Below are positions 39,073 to 51,924 of a stretch of 64,000 nucleotides of DNA, one piece after another. A program made the translations under genes and the position numbers. This DNA comes from Gordonia sp. 'Campus' (GTDB taxonomy: Bacteria; Actinomycetota; Actinomycetes; Mycobacteriales; Mycobacteriaceae). Numbering within the stretch: position 1 is the stretch's first letter; every line of letters starts with the position of its first letter. The stretch is from assembly GCF_022206305.1 (NCBI RefSeq), contig NZ_JAKOIW010000004.1:86188-150187 (forward strand), in the 5' to 3' direction. A model generated the notes under the pieces. The model made no database searches and was not told the origin of the DNA. It saw only the letters and a program-made list of their open reading frames with translations.

Positions 39073-40455
39073 CGGGACGTCCACACTCGCCCAACTCACC
39101 CCACCGAGGGTGCGCGCGCACCACACCATCCACCAGAGTTCGGGTGCGAGCGCCCGTATCAGCAGTTCCGCGACGAGGGCGCCGGGGCCGTCCGGCGGCC
39201 CGATCGCGCCGATCAGCGCGGCGAGCGTGCCGACCACGCTGATGACCGCCACCACCGGGGCGACGAGAACGTTGGCGACGATCCCGACGACGGAGAACCG
39301 CCCGGTGACGGCCACGACGATGGGTGCGGTCACCACCTGAGCGGTCACGGCCATCGCGATCACCTCGGCGACGCCCGGCGGACAACGCCACTGTCTCAGC
39401 CGATCACGGAGACGCGGTGCCCAGATGACGATCGCGCAGGTCGCGGCGACCGACAGCGCGAACCCCGGTTGCAGGGCGAGCTCGGGCCACCACAGCAGAC
39501 CGCCGACCACCGCCGCGCCCAGTGCCGGAAACGACTGTGCCCGTCGTGATGTGAACAGAGCGAGGACACCCACCGCTCCCATCAGCGCGGCGCGCAGCAC
39601 ACTCGGCGAGGGTCGGACGAGAATGACGAACCCGACGATCACCACCAGGCCGGCGATCGCGGCCACCCGCGGCGGCACACCTACGCTCCGGACCACGAGA
39701 AGTGCCGCGCCACAGACGATGGCGAAGTTGCTGCCGCTGACCGCCGTGAGGTGGCTCAACCCGGCGTCGCGGAAGTCTTCCCGCAGCTGTTCGTCCAGTG
39801 CGCTTTCGTCGCCGAGGACGAGACCCGGCAACAGGCCCGCCGATTCCGGCCCCAGCCCGCGCGCGGCCACTGTCCGCAACCGCTCCCGGATCGCCCCCGC
39901 ACCGAGCTCATAGGCGGGCGGACCGCCCACCGTCCGCGGTTCTTGCGCGGTCAGGCTTGCGACGAGCAGCGAATGATCCGGCGGGGGCCGGACACGAACC
40001 ACCGCGACGACACGTTGCCCCGGCAGCAGACCCAGCCATGCCCTCGCGTCACCCATCAGCTCCGCCGGCGCCTCCGGAACGGGCCGGGCACCGACCTGCT
40101 CGACGTCGACGCGCACCCGGGCGCGGCCCGTCCGCGGACCGCCGACAGGCGTCGGGTCGCCGCGCAGCGTCATGACCACCGTCGCCTTTCCGGATTCCGC
40201 GCGCAGCGGATGATCGGCGCGCGCCTCCTGCCTCAGTGACAGCGACGTCGCACACATCGCGGCCAGCCCGGCCGCGACGACGACCAGACCGATGGTCTCC
40301 CAGCCGATTCGGCCCATCACGCACGCGCCGGTGCCCACCACCGCGATAGCCCCGGCGCCGACCGCGAGACCGATGGTCGTCGCGGACGACGCGAGCAGAC
40401 CCGCAGCGGTCACCGACCAGACCACCACGGCCGGCAACAACAGCCGGAAGTCCAT
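39058..40455 (-). CDS. comEC: ComEC/Rec2-type DNA-uptake membrane protein, short form
   Basis: 465 residues with about 10 membrane helices. The ComEC competence domain is present, with HLTAVSGSNFAIVCG and the helix-rich channel region. The metallo-beta-lactamase domain that follows in many ComEC proteins is absent, as in the mycobacterial homologue Rv2414c. In competent bacteria this protein forms the inner-membrane DNA channel. Natural transformation in this group is not established. It starts three bases after comEA. Confidence 0.9.
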   Translation of the reverse strand: MDFRLLLPAVVVWSVTAAGLLASSATTIGLAVGAGAIAVVGTGACVMGRIGWETIGLVVVAAGLAAMCATSLSLRQEARADHPLRAESGKATVVMTLRGDPTPVGGPRTGRARVRVDVEQVGARPVPEAPAELMGDARAWLGLLPGQRVVAVVRVRPPPDHSLLVASLTAQEPRTVGGPPAYELGAGAIRERLRTVAARGLGPESAGLLPGLVLGDESALDEQLREDFRDAGLSHLTAVSGSNFAIVCGAALLVVRSVGVPPRVAAIAGLVVIVGFVILVRPSPSVLRAALMGAVGVLALFTSRRAQSFPALGAAVVGGLLWWPELALQPGFALSVAATCAIVIWAPRLRDRLRQWRCPPGVAEVIAMAVTAQVVTAPIVVAVTGRFSVVGIVANVLVAPVVAVISVVGTLAALIGAIGPPDGPGALVAELLIRALAPELWWMVWCARTLGGVSWASVDVPSPFD

Positions 40456-40458
40456 CCG

Positions 40459-41469
40459 TCAGACCGTCACGAGGTCGCGAAGCCTGGCCAGGCGCGCGGG
40501 ACCGATCCCGTCGACCTCGGCGAGCTGGTCCACGGAAGCGAAGCGGCCGTTGGATTCTCGCCACGCGAGGATCGCCTTGGCGGTCACCGGCCCGACGCCC
40601 GGCAGGTCGTCGAGGTCGGCCTCTGTCGCGGTGTTCAGGTTCACGAGGCCGCCCGCTCCGCCGGGCGGATCAGCAACGCCCGCACCATCCGCCGGTGCGC
40701 CCGACCCGGCGGATCCGCCCGGCGTCGCAGGCGAACCCGATGCGCCGACGACCGCGCTGCGCAACGACATCCGACCCTCACCACCGGAGTAGCCGACGAG
40801 GATCTGATCACCGTCGCGAAGCACCTGCGCGAGGTTCAGCGACAGCAGATCGGCGTCCCTGCGCGCGCCGCCCGCACGGTCGATCGCCTCCGCAACCCGC
40901 GCTCCTGCCGCGAGGCGTACGAGGCCCGGCTTGTTCACCAGGCCGACGACACTGACCACCATCGGGGACGGAGTCGACGGAACGGGCGCAGAAGTACCGC
41001 CCTGGGGCGTCGGGAGCGACGACGATCCGGCGACCGCTCCGAAATCCACCACCGGCGCCGTGTCAGCACCCCGGAAGAGACCGAAAGCCGCGACAGTACA
41101 GGCGATCACGCCGACGGCGATGAGCGCGATGGCCGCCGGGGGTGCCACCGCGAAACGTCGCCGGTCGACGACACCATCGTCGCCGGGGTCGTCGTCATGG
41201 TCGTATCCCGCACGCCCGCCCGAGGAACGGTCCGTAGTGTCGAGCCAGGTGGGCATACCACCTATCCCCCACCCCGGATGGTCGGGCTCCGGCTCGACCG
41301 ATCCCGGATCGACGACTCCTGGGACGGGCGCACCCGGTTCCTCGCCTTCAGCTGCGCCATGAGATGGAAAGCCATCGAGGTCAGATGACGTCGACTCGGC
41401 TCGACGGCCTGGGGACTCCACCCTCGGCCCGAGTCTGTCCAGTGGACTCCGCCGGCCTGTTGCGCTCAT
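40459..41469 (-). CDS. comEA: ComEA family helix-hairpin-helix DNA-binding protein
   Basis: 336 residues. A Pro/Ser/Asp-rich cytoplasmic half of about 105 residues precedes one membrane helix (AIALIAVGVIACTVAAFGLF). An SLBB-like segment (VVSVVGLVNKPGLVRLAAG) and a C-terminal helix-hairpin-helix pair (LNTATEADLDDLPGVGPVTAKAI) follow. ComEA binds incoming double-stranded DNA outside the membrane and hands it to ComEC. Confidence 0.92.
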   Translation of the reverse strand: MSATGRRSPLDRLGPRVESPGRRAESTSSDLDGFPSHGAAEGEEPGAPVPGVVDPGSVEPEPDHPGWGIGGMPTWLDTTDRSSGGRAGYDHDDDPGDDGVVDRRRFAVAPPAAIALIAVGVIACTVAAFGLFRGADTAPVVDFGAVAGSSSLPTPQGGTSAPVPSTPSPMVVSVVGLVNKPGLVRLAAGARVAEAIDRAGGARRDADLLSLNLAQVLRDGDQILVGYSGGEGRMSLRSAVVGASGSPATPGGSAGSGAPADGAGVADPPGGAGGLVNLNTATEADLDDLPGVGPVTAKAILAWRESNGRFASVDQLAEVDGIGPARLARLRDLVTV

Positions 41470-41501
41470 GAGGCCACACGCTAGGCGCGCCGCACGTCGT
41501 C

Positions 41502-41517
41502 ACCGGACGAGTCCGGT
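41502..41517. terminator. Small stem-loop between degV and comEA
   Basis: ACCGGA (41502-41507) and TCCGGT (41512-41517) form a 6-bp stem with a 4-base loop, 68 bases past the degV stop. Weak on its own, with no U-tract. The rest of the 115-base gap shows nothing recognisable. Confidence 0.25.
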
Positions 41518-41584
41518 CATGGCCACCGCAATCTGTGGACGGTTCGCAACCCTGTGGATGGGCCGCTGAGTGCTGCGCCGCTCC

Positions 41585-42445
41585 TCAGGCGGTGTCGAGG
41601 CCCTCGATCGGGTCCAGGTGGGCGGCCAGGACGATGCCGACTGCGCCGGGACCCACATGACTTCCCAGAATCGGGCCCAGGTCGACGGTCAGCTCGGAGG
41701 TGACGACCCGCAATCGGCCGTGCACCGCGGCACGCAGTTCCTCGGCGACGTCCGGGCTCTGACAGTGCTGGATGCCGACGGTGACCGCACGTCCGCCGGC
41801 CGAGTCGACCGCGGCGTCGACCATCTTGTCCAATGCCTTGGAGAACGTACGGTGTCGCTCCCTCAGCGTGAGGGTGCCGTCGACCATGTGCAGGATGGGT
41901 TTGATCGACAGGGCCGACCCGAAGAGTTTGCCGGCCGCGCTGATCCGTCCGCTGTTGCGGAGGTTGTCGAGTTGCTGCACGCACAGCAGCGAATCGACCG
42001 TCGCCGCCTGGCGGATCGCGGACTCGTAGACCCGATCGCGATCGGCACCGCCCGCTGCTGCCTGCGCCGCGGCGATGGTGGTGAAACCCACTGCCAGACC
42101 GACGGATCGGGAATCGACGACGCGCACCTTGCCGGAGAACTTCTCCGCGGCCATCCGGGCCGAACTCCAGGTGCCGGACAATCGCCGCGACATGTGCACC
42201 GCGACCACCCCGTCGCCCGCACTGTCCTCGAGCGCGGCCTCGAAATACTCCGCGAGGTCGTTCGGATTGGCGCCCGAGGTCGTCACTCCGGGGGTCGTCA
42301 CGATGTCGGCGGGGATGTCGTCGACACCCTCGCGATAGTCCTTGTCCTCGACGTTGACGTGCAGGGGGACCTGCCGGATTCCGTAGTGCTCGGTGACCGA
42401 CCGCGGCAACCGGGACGAGGAGTCTGTGACGACGACGACAGGCAC
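41585..42445 (-). CDS. DegV family fatty-acid-binding protein
   Basis: 286 residues beginning PVVVVTDSSSRLPRSV, the DegV start with its conserved Thr-Asp-Ser. Ser in the TTPGVTTSGANP segment contacts the fatty-acid carboxylate in known structures. In Firmicutes such proteins (FakB) present fatty acids to the DAK2-type kinase FakA. A DAK2 protein is encoded at 55713, but not adjacent. Homologue Rv2417c. Confidence 0.92.
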   Translation of the reverse strand: MPVVVVTDSSSRLPRSVTEHYGIRQVPLHVNVEDKDYREGVDDIPADIVTTPGVTTSGANPNDLAEYFEAALEDSAGDGVVAVHMSRRLSGTWSSARMAAEKFSGKVRVVDSRSVGLAVGFTTIAAAQAAAGGADRDRVYESAIRQAATVDSLLCVQQLDNLRNSGRISAAGKLFGSALSIKPILHMVDGTLTLRERHRTFSKALDKMVDAAVDSAGGRAVTVGIQHCQSPDVAEELRAAVHGRLRVVTSELTVDLGPILGSHVGPGAVGIVLAAHLDPIEGLDTA

Positions 42446-42523
42446 GGGTCTACGTTAACCGGTTCACGCGACGGCCCCGACACGGGAGTCGACTCGCTCG
42501 GCGCCACCAGGGGCTCCGGCCAC

Positions 42524-43291
42524 TCACCCGCGAAGGGCGGCCTCGACGACCGGGATCACCCGATCGGCGATCTGCCGATGACACGCGAACCCCCAGTGGA
42601 TGCCGTCGGGGTTCATCTCGGCGCCCGGATCGTCGAACGAGTCGCGGGTCGTCGGGTAGAAGTCGACGCACGGCAGGTCGTGGTCGGCAGCCCAGCGCGC
42701 CATGGCGGCGGTGGTGGGGATTCGACCCGTATGGACGTAGCCGTAATACGGGCTGCGATGCGTCGGCGGCAGACACACGACGACGGGCAGGTCCGGACGC
42801 AGGTGTGTGAGCGCCTCCCGGATCTTCTCGAGGTACTCGACCGTGACCCCGGGCGGCAGTGCCAACGGCCAACCGAGACGGGAGCCGCGCGGCTGCACCC
42901 ACGCGTAACCGTCCCGAATCCACTGCCGCAGCCGGTTCGGACGGACGTACCGGATCTGTTCGCGGAACGCGGTCGGCAGCGGCGACGGCAGGGTGTCCAT
43001 CCCGCCGAAGGCGAGGACCACGACATCGGCGTGCGGCACCGTCGCCCAGATGTTCGGGTCCTGCGTCAGCGCCCACCACACATCCCGACTCGTCCACCCG
43101 ATCCGCCCGAACAGACGCACCGGACGCCCCAGATCGGCGCCGACGAGCGAAGGCCAGATGTTCGGATCGTCCGCAGGCAGCCCGCCTTTCGGCCCGTAGT
43201 AGGCCAACGAATCCGACAGCACCAGGATGCTGCGCCGGTCCGTTCCGGACACATTCACGGGCCGGTCCCCACGGGGTGCTGGGTCGGTCAC
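42524..43291 (-). CDS. octT: SGNH-type octanoyltransferase of methylglucose lipopolysaccharide synthesis
   Basis: 255 residues from a GTG overlapping the gpgP stop (GTGA). An SGNH fold is visible: SDSLAYYG block I, GRIGW block II, AFGGMD block III (Asn of the usual GxND is not present) and DGIHWG block V. The M. tuberculosis homologue Rv2418c transfers octanoate to diglucosylglycerate. Adjacency to gpgP supports the same pathway here. Called by position and motif, so substrate transfer from that homologue is inference. Confidence 0.82.
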   Translation of the reverse strand: MTDPAPRGDRPVNVSGTDRRSILVLSDSLAYYGPKGGLPADDPNIWPSLVGADLGRPVRLFGRIGWTSRDVWWALTQDPNIWATVPHADVVVLAFGGMDTLPSPLPTAFREQIRYVRPNRLRQWIRDGYAWVQPRGSRLGWPLALPPGVTVEYLEKIREALTHLRPDLPVVVCLPPTHRSPYYGYVHTGRIPTTAAMARWAADHDLPCVDFYPTTRDSFDDPGAEMNPDGIHWGFACHRQIADRVIPVVEAALRG

Positions 43292-44001
43292 TGCACCGCG
43301 GGGTCGGAATCCTCGGCCGAGGCGTTCCACACGTCGAGCCGCCAGCGCGGGAGCTCACCCGGCTTGGCGTGACCCGACAACTGGACCCAGCTGGTGTTCG
43401 CGAGGCCACCGAGGGCGGGCCAGTTCTCCACCGGCAGACCGAGCAGTGCCGCCGTCATCGCGGCGATGACCCCGCCGTGTGCGACGAGTACGACAGGAGC
43501 CTCGGCGCTGTCTCCGACACCCCACTCCGGTAGCTGCTCGATGAGTTCGTCGACCAGCGGGGTGGCCCGCTGGGCCACGTCCACACGACTCTCCCCGCCC
43601 GGCGGCGTCCAGGTGGCGTCGTCGCGCCAGACCGCACGCGCCCCGGGCATGACATCGTCGACGTCCAGATGGGTGAGGCCCTGCCACTCGCCGAGATGCG
43701 TCTCACGCAGCCGCACATCGGTTGTCACCGGCAGACCGGTGCGCTCGGCCAGCGCTTGCGCGGTGTCGCGGGCCCGGCGCAGATCCGACGACCAGATCAC
43801 CAGCGGCTGACGCTTCGCGAGCTCGACGGCCGCCGAGTTCGCCTGCCGCACACCGAGCTCGGAGAGGTCGGTATCGAGCTGACCTTGCATCCGGCTCGCC
43901 GCGTTGTACTCGGTCTGCCCGTGGCGCAACAGGATCAGCCGACGGACGATGGGGGTCAGCCGCTCGACAGCGGTGTCGTGCGAATCCGGACCGCCACTCA
44001 C
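43288..44001 (-). CDS. gpgP: Glucosyl-3-phosphoglycerate phosphatase (histidine phosphatase family)
   Basis: 237 residues from a GTG overlapping the rsfS stop. The catalytic motif LLRHGQTEYN near 23-32 and the second His in VLVAHGGVI mark the phosphoglycerate-mutase-like histidine phosphatases. Rv2419c, in the same place, dephosphorylates glucosyl-3-phosphoglycerate in methylglucose lipopolysaccharide synthesis. Other small-molecule phosphatase roles remain possible. Confidence 0.87.
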   Translation of the reverse strand: MSGGPDSHDTAVERLTPIVRRLILLRHGQTEYNAASRMQGQLDTDLSELGVRQANSAAVELAKRQPLVIWSSDLRRARDTAQALAERTGLPVTTDVRLRETHLGEWQGLTHLDVDDVMPGARAVWRDDATWTPPGGESRVDVAQRATPLVDELIEQLPEWGVGDSAEAPVVLVAHGGVIAAMTAALLGLPVENWPALGGLANTSWVQLSGHAKPGELPRWRLDVWNASAEDSDPAVQ

Positions 44002-44360
44002 GAGAGTCCGTCCACCTCGATGACCGGGCAGTCCTTCCACAGGCTCTCCAGCGCGTAGAAGCGCCGTTCATCCGTGTGCTGGATGTGCACGACGATGTCG
44101 GCATAGTCCAGCAGCGCCCAACGACCCTCGCGGGTGCCCTCTCGACGGAGCGGCTTGTGTCCGGCCTCCCGCAGCTTCTCCTCGACCTCGTCGACGATCG
44201 AATTGACCTGTCGCTCATTGTCCGCCGAGGCGATGACGAAGGCGTCGGTGATGACCAACTGCTCCGACACATCGATCACGGTCACCTCATGGGCGAGCTT
44301 CTCGGCAGCGGCCAGTGCCGCCACCTTCGCCATCTCGATTGCTTCCGCTGACGCAGTCAC
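43998..44360 (-). CDS. rsfS: Ribosomal silencing factor RsfS
   Basis: 120 residues with the family segments DVSEQLVITDAFVIAS and WALLDYADIVVHI. It binds L14 on the 50S subunit and blocks joining with 30S in starvation. It lies 14 bases after nadD, an almost universal pairing. It overlaps gpgP by four bases. Confidence 0.96.
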   Translation of the reverse strand: MTASAEAIEMAKVAALAAAEKLAHEVTVIDVSEQLVITDAFVIASADNERQVNSIVDEVEEKLREAGHKPLRREGTREGRWALLDYADIVVHIQHTDERRFYALESLWKDCPVIEVDGLS

Positions 44361-44374
44361 TCAAGTCCTCTCGT

Positions 44375-45121
44375 TCACTTGTCGCTTGTCTCGCCCACGC
44401 GCCGAATCGATTCGGCGGCTTCGGGGTCATGCTTCTCGGGGCGGTTGGCACCGGGGAGGGCCGGGGCGGACACACCCGGTGACGACGCGCGTGCCGCGCG
44501 ATACAGCTTGCGCTTCGCGATGTACTGCACGACGCCGTCGGGGACCAGGTACCAGACCGGCCGCCCCTGCGATGCCCGCGTGCGGCATTCGGTGGACGAG
44601 ATCGCGAGCGCCGGGATCTCCAGCAGGTGCAGGGTGTCCTCGGGCATCGCCTCGAGATGGTGGGCCAGGTGTTTGGCGTCGAGCTCGTATCCCGGGCGGC
44701 TCACCCCGACGAACCTGGCGAGGCCGAACAGTTCTTCCCAGTCCTGCCACGAGAGGATCGATTCGAGCGCGTCGGCGCCGGTGATGAAATACAGCTGCGC
44801 ATCCGGAAGCAACGCCCGCAGGTCGCGCAAGGTGTCCACGGTGTAGGTGTCGCCGTCGCGGTCGATGTCGACACGGCTCACGCTGAACTGCGGATTGGAG
44901 GCCGTGGCGATGACGGTCATCAGGTAGCGGTCCTCGGGTGGACTCACCGTGGTGAGTTCGCCGATCTTCTGCCACGGACGACCCGTCGGGACGAAGATGA
45001 CCTCGTCGAGCGCGAACCGGTGAGCGACCTCGCTCGCCGCCACGAGGTGACCGTTGTGGATCGGATCGAACGTGCCACCCATGACACCTATACGGCGCGC
45101 GCGAGGGCGGTCGGGTGACAT
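44375..45121 (-). CDS. nadD: Nicotinate-nucleotide adenylyltransferase
   Basis: 248 residues. The nucleotidyltransferase motif [13 protein letters not shown] is near 14-26, and the [10 protein letters not shown] segment near the end corresponds to the (S/T)xxSST-type motif. It makes nicotinate adenine dinucleotide. A Pro/Glu-rich 40-residue tail extends the C-terminus. Confidence 0.96.
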   Translation of the reverse strand: MSPDRPRARRIGVMGGTFDPIHNGHLVAASEVAHRFALDEVIFVPTGRPWQKIGELTTVSPPEDRYLMTVIATASNPQFSVSRVDIDRDGDTYTVDTLRDLRALLPDAQLYFITGADALESILSWQDWEELFGLARFVGVSRPGYELDAKHLAHHLEAMPEDTLHLLEIPALAISSTECRTRASQGRPVWYLVPDGVVQYIAKRKLYRAARASSPGVSAPALPGANRPEKHDPEAAESIRRVGETSDK

Positions 45122-45169
45122 GGACGGTCAGTCTACGCGTCGATCACCTGCTCAGACTCGGCGCGGGGA

Positions 45170-46564
45170 TCAGATCGGCAGCAGGTCGGCGATGACGGTG
45201 CCGAGCTGGCCGGCGTTGCGGCACTCGAACATGTCGATGACCTCCGCGTAATCGGTGGCGATCGAGTCGCCCGTCCCCCAGTGCTGCTCGGCCTCCGGGT
45301 TGAGCCAGTAGGCATGGCGCGCGCGCTGCACCAGCTCGCGCAGGGCGTCGGCGTGCGGGTCGTGATAGTTGTTGCGGGCATCCCCGAGAACGAGCAGCGC
45401 ACCCCGGTGGGTCAGTGAGTCGCCGTAGTCACTGACGAAGCCCGCGAGCATGTTTCCGTAGTCCGAATGTCCGTCGCGCGTCGATATCCGTGCGGTGGAG
45501 ATCATGTGGTGCATCGCCGCGCCGAAGTCCTCCTCACCGTGGTCGAAGAAGTCGGTCACCTCGTCGACGGTGTCGACGAACGCGAAGACACGGACCTTCG
45601 AGAACTGCTGGCGCAGCGCGTACACCAATCGCAGCGTGAACTGGCTGAACCCCGCGACGGATCCGGACACGTCGCAGATGATGGTCAGCTCGGGACGGCC
45701 GGGCCGCGGTTTGCGATGACTGAGTTCGATGGGCACACCACCGGTCGACATCGACGCCCGCAGTGTCTTGCGGACGTCGACCGCACCGCGGTGGGCGCGG
45801 CGTCGTCGCGTCTCGAGTTTCGCGGCGAGCAAGCGGGCCAGCGGCTCGATTGTCTTGCGGATCTCCACCTGCTCTTTGGCACCTGCCGACAGGAAGTTCA
45901 CTTTCTCCGGCAGGGGCGGAACGGCGTAGGCACCGACCTTGTCCCGGCCGTTGCGGTCGGCCATGCGCCGCTGCGTCTCCCGCTCGATCGCCGCGCGCAG
46001 ATCGTCGGCCCTCTTGCGCGCCGCCTGGCGGTACATCGGCTCGGTGCCGGCCCGTGACCCCTCGTCACCCTCGCCGCCCGCCATCGCCGCCGCGATCTTC
46101 GCGATCAACGTCTGCGGGCTGACCGCCGACAGTGCCTGGTAGGCCGAGAACGCCTCGCCCTTGGTGGACCCGTATCGACCGAGTTCGTCGACGATCATCG
46201 CGATCGCCTGGTCGAGCCGCCCGTCGTTGGCGGCCGAATCGTCGGCGAGGAGCTCGGCGAGCAACTCCCGAACCGCCTCCACATCGAGTGCGCCGTCTTC
46301 GTCGCGCGGGAGATCCTCGGTGACCGTGCGCATTCCGGCGCCGATCGGGAACCACAGGTCGAAGACCCGATCGAACACACCCCGGTGCGCATGGTCGACG
46401 AGAAGCGTCGTGGCCAGCCCCTCACGGAGTCGCGGACGTTCCAGCAGGTCGAGAACCTCCATCGCGCTCGCGGCGTCGATGAGCCCCGACGGCCCCACCA
46501 CGATCCCGCGGCGACGCAACTCGTCGACGAATTCGGTGAGGTGCGCGACGAGCGGAGCCGTCAT
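45170..46564 (-). CDS. VWA-domain protein (CoxE-like) paired with MoxR ATPase
   Basis: 464 residues. A helical N-terminal half is followed by a C-terminal von Willebrand A domain with the metal-ion site DVSGSVAG near 297. Position and pairing match Rv2425c. MoxR-VWA pairs act as chaperones that insert cofactors or mature protein complexes. The target is unknown here. Its ATG shares one base with the MoxR stop. Confidence 0.9.
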   Translation of the reverse strand: MTAPLVAHLTEFVDELRRRGIVVGPSGLIDAASAMEVLDLLERPRLREGLATTLLVDHAHRGVFDRVFDLWFPIGAGMRTVTEDLPRDEDGALDVEAVRELLAELLADDSAANDGRLDQAIAMIVDELGRYGSTKGEAFSAYQALSAVSPQTLIAKIAAAMAGGEGDEGSRAGTEPMYRQAARKRADDLRAAIERETQRRMADRNGRDKVGAYAVPPLPEKVNFLSAGAKEQVEIRKTIEPLARLLAAKLETRRRRAHRGAVDVRKTLRASMSTGGVPIELSHRKPRPGRPELTIICDVSGSVAGFSQFTLRLVYALRQQFSKVRVFAFVDTVDEVTDFFDHGEEDFGAAMHHMISTARISTRDGHSDYGNMLAGFVSDYGDSLTHRGALLVLGDARNNYHDPHADALRELVQRARHAYWLNPEAEQHWGTGDSIATDYAEVIDMFECRNAGQLGTVIADLLPI

Positions 46565-47478
46565 CAGCCCAGCTTGAGTTCTTTGAGTGCCGTCTTCAGA
46601 TCTGGCCGGTGCTTGAGCACCACGCCCAGGGTCCGCGCGATCAGCCCGTCGTCGAGGCCCCCGCCCTTCGCGGTCGCCTTCTCCCCCGCACCCAGCGCGA
46701 GCAGCGTGTTGGCCCAGTCGATGGTCTCGGCCACAGACGGTTTCTTACGGATGTCGAGCGTGCGCAGGACTCCGACGATGCGTACCAGCTCGGCGCTGAG
46801 CGATTCCGACAGATTCGGGACCCGCGACGCGAGGATCTGCTTCTCCCGCTCGGCATCAGGGAAGTCGATGTAGAGATACAGACAGCGCCGCTTGAGCGCC
46901 TCGGACAGTTCACGCGTGGCGTTGGAGGTCAGCAGCACGATCGGGCGTCGTTGCGCGGCAACGGTTCCCATCTCCGGAATGGTGATGGCGAAATCGCTGA
47001 GCACCTCCAGCAGCAGGCCCTCCACGTCGACGTCGGCCTTGTCGACCTCGTCGATGAGCAGCACCGTGGCGCCCTCGCGGGAGATCGCCTTCAACAACGG
47101 TCGTGGCAGCAGGAACTCGTCGGAGAAGATGTCGGTCTTCGCCTCGTCCCACGCACGGGTGCCGGTGGCCTGGATGTGCAGGATCTGCTTGGCGTGATTC
47201 CACTCGTAGAGGGCCCGCGCCTCGTCGATGCCCTCGTAACACTGCAGCCGGATGAGCTCGGCGTCCGTCGCCGCCGCGATCGAACGGGCCAACTCGGTCT
47301 TGCCGACGCCGGCGGGCCCCTCCACCAGCAGCGGCTTGCCGAGACGGTCGGCGAGGAAGGTCGACGTCGCGGTGGCATCGTCGGCGAGGTATCCCGTGTC
47401 GCGCAACCGCGTGACGACGTCGTCGACGGCGGTGAACGACGGCACCACCGCGGGCCCGGCGCCCGTGTACTCCGCCAT
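46564..47478 (-). CDS. MoxR-family AAA+ ATPase
   Basis: 304 residues from the ATG at 47478 that shares one base with the proA stop. Walker A is GPAGVGKTELAR near 54-65, Walker B VLLIDEVDKAD, and sensor 1 LLTSNATRELSEALKRR. Works with the downstream VWA protein. Homologue Rv2426c. Confidence 0.93.
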   Translation of the reverse strand: MAEYTGAGPAVVPSFTAVDDVVTRLRDTGYLADDATATSTFLADRLGKPLLVEGPAGVGKTELARSIAAATDAELIRLQCYEGIDEARALYEWNHAKQILHIQATGTRAWDEAKTDIFSDEFLLPRPLLKAISREGATVLLIDEVDKADVDVEGLLLEVLSDFAITIPEMGTVAAQRRPIVLLTSNATRELSEALKRRCLYLYIDFPDAEREKQILASRVPNLSESLSAELVRIVGVLRTLDIRKKPSVAETIDWANTLLALGAGEKATAKGGGLDDGLIARTLGVVLKHRPDLKTALKELKLG

Positions 47479-48773
47479 CAGGCCGGCCGCACGTGGCCGT
47501 TGCCCCAGACCACCCATTTGGTCGAGGTCAGCTCGGGCAGGCCCATCGGACCGCGAGCATGGAGTTTCTGGGTGGAGATGCCGATCTCGGCGCCGAAACC
47601 GAACTGCTCCCCATCGGTGAACGCGGTCGACGCGTTGACCATCACCGCTGCGGCGTCGACCCGGCGGGTGAACTCGTCGGCGGCCGACAGGTCGGTGGTG
47701 ATGATGGCCTCGGTGTGCCCGGTCCCGTAGGTGTCGATGTGGGCGACGGCGGCGTCGAGGTCGTCGACGACCTTCATGGCGATGTCCATGGACAGATACT
47801 CCGTCGACCAGTCGTCCTCGGTCGCCGGTTCCATGCCCGGTTCGTCACCGTGGATCACCACGCCCTGGGTCTGCAGAACGGACGTGATCCGCGGCAGCGC
47901 CTCGGCGGCGACGGCCTTGTCGATCAGGACCGTCTCCGCGGTGTTGCACACGCTCGGCCTGCGGGTCTTGGAGTTGAGAATGACGCGCGCCGCGACGTCG
48001 AGATCTGCGCCCGCATGAACGTAGACGTGGCAGTTGCCGACGCCGGTTTCGATGGTCGGAACCGTCGCGTTCGACACGACGGCCGCGATCAGGCCGGCAC
48101 CGCCACGAGGAATGACCACATCGACGAGTCCACGCGCCCGGATGAGCGCGGTGACACTCGACCGGTCGTCACTCGGCAGCAGGGACACCGCATCTGCGGT
48201 GACGCCCTTCGACGACAGCGTCTCGCGCAGCACGCGCACCAGTTCGGCATTGGAGGACGCCGCGGACGAGGAGCCTCTCAGCAGCACCGCGTTGCCGGAT
48301 TTGAACGCGATCCCGAAAGCGTCGACGGTCACGTTGGGGCGTGCCTCGTACACGATGCCGACGACGCCGAGCGGCACCCGCAGCTGGCGCAGCTGCAGGC
48401 CGTTGGGAAGTGTCTTGCCGGAGACGACCACACCGATCGGATCGGGAAGCACCGCGACCTGGCGCAGACCGTCGGCGATGCCGGCCACCCGCGCCTCGTC
48501 GAGGCGCAGCCGGTCGAGCAGGCTCGCCTCGAAGTCTGCATCCTCGGCACGCGCGATGTCGTCTGCATTGGCGGCGAGGATGGACTCCGTCGCGGCCTCG
48601 ATGGCGTCGGCCGCGGCGAGTAGCACCTCGTTCTTCCCCGCGGTCGTCAGTCCACCGAGCGAACGGGACGCGGACTTCGCCGCCCTGGCGAGTCCGAGGA
48701 CCACCTTCTCGGCGTCGGACTTCTCGGTGCCGGAGCTGCCCGTGACGGACTGCTCTGCGGTGGGTGCGCTCAT
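47478..48773 (-). CDS. proA: Glutamate-5-semialdehyde dehydrogenase (gamma-glutamyl phosphate reductase)
   Basis: 431 residues from the ATG at 48773, with GAGG six bases upstream. Aldehyde-dehydrogenase fold with the catalytic Cys in [13 protein letters not shown]. Second step of proline synthesis, reducing gamma-glutamyl phosphate with NADPH. Other pro genes are not in the window. First gene of a run with MoxR and VWA. Confidence 0.95.
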   Translation of the reverse strand: MSAPTAEQSVTGSSGTEKSDAEKVVLGLARAAKSASRSLGGLTTAGKNEVLLAAADAIEAATESILAANADDIARAEDADFEASLLDRLRLDEARVAGIADGLRQVAVLPDPIGVVVSGKTLPNGLQLRQLRVPLGVVGIVYEARPNVTVDAFGIAFKSGNAVLLRGSSSAASSNAELVRVLRETLSSKGVTADAVSLLPSDDRSSVTALIRARGLVDVVIPRGGAGLIAAVVSNATVPTIETGVGNCHVYVHAGADLDVAARVILNSKTRRPSVCNTAETVLIDKAVAAEALPRITSVLQTQGVVIHGDEPGMEPATEDDWSTEYLSMDIAMKVVDDLDAAVAHIDTYGTGHTEAIITTDLSAADEFTRRVDAAAVMVNASTAFTDGEQFGFGAEIGISTQKLHARGPMGLPELTSTKWVVWGNGHVRPA

Positions 48774-48874
48774 CAACATCCTCGACTTCGCGGTGGTTCC
48801 GGAACGAGACGCCCCGGACAAGTGCCGTTCTCAGAGTAGCGCCGCGGCCGGAACATCCCGACAGCGGAACTCCG

Positions 48875-51462
<2,588 letters not shown>

Positions 51463-51519
51463 AAGCACCCGAAACGGGTACACCACCGATCCACCGGGTC
51501 GGAAAGAAAGGAAACAGCA

Positions 51520-51924
51520 ATGTCACTCGCACTGGCCACCACCTTGCCGGTCCCGTTCGACGAGGCCGTCGAGCGCACCCGCGCCGCACTTGCCGACCAG
51601 GGGTTCGGCGTCCTCACCGAGATCGACGTCACCGCGACGCTCAAGGCAAAACTCGACGAGGACATGGAGCCCTATCTGATCCTCGGCGCCTGCAACCCGC
51701 CGTTGGCACACCGGGCGCTCGGCGTCGCACGTCAGATCGGACTGTTGTTGCCCTGCAACGTGGTCGTCCGGTCGGACCCGGAGAGGCCGGACATCACGAT
51801 CGTCGAAGCGATGAATCCCGATCTCATGGTCCAGGTCTCGGGAGAACAGGACCTCGAACCTGTGGCACGCGACGCCGCGGAGAAATTGCGCGCTGCCATC
51901 GACTCGCTCTCGACCCAGTCCTGA
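51520..51924 (+). CDS. DUF302 domain protein
   Basis: 134 residues, a complete DUF302 domain beginning LALATTLPVPFDEAVERTRAALADQGFGVLTEID. Conserved Tyr/Leu in MEPYLILGACNPPLAHRAL and a lone Cys in LLLPCNVVVR are visible. The biochemical role is not known. DUF302 proteins recur near thiol, sulfur and metal stress genes. GAAAGGAAAC precedes the ATG. It lies 57 bases after the transporter and 62 before the DsbA-like gene. Confidence 0.88.
   Translation: MSLALATTLPVPFDEAVERTRAALADQGFGVLTEIDVTATLKAKLDEDMEPYLILGACNPPLAHRALGVARQIGLLLPCNVVVRSDPERPDITIVEAMNPDLMVQVSGEQDLEPVARDAAEKLRAAIDSLSTQS

Noticed and set aside
39058-40455. ComEC lacking its metallo-beta-lactamase domain as a truncation
   Set aside because: The mycobacterial homologue is also short, so this looks like the normal form for the group.
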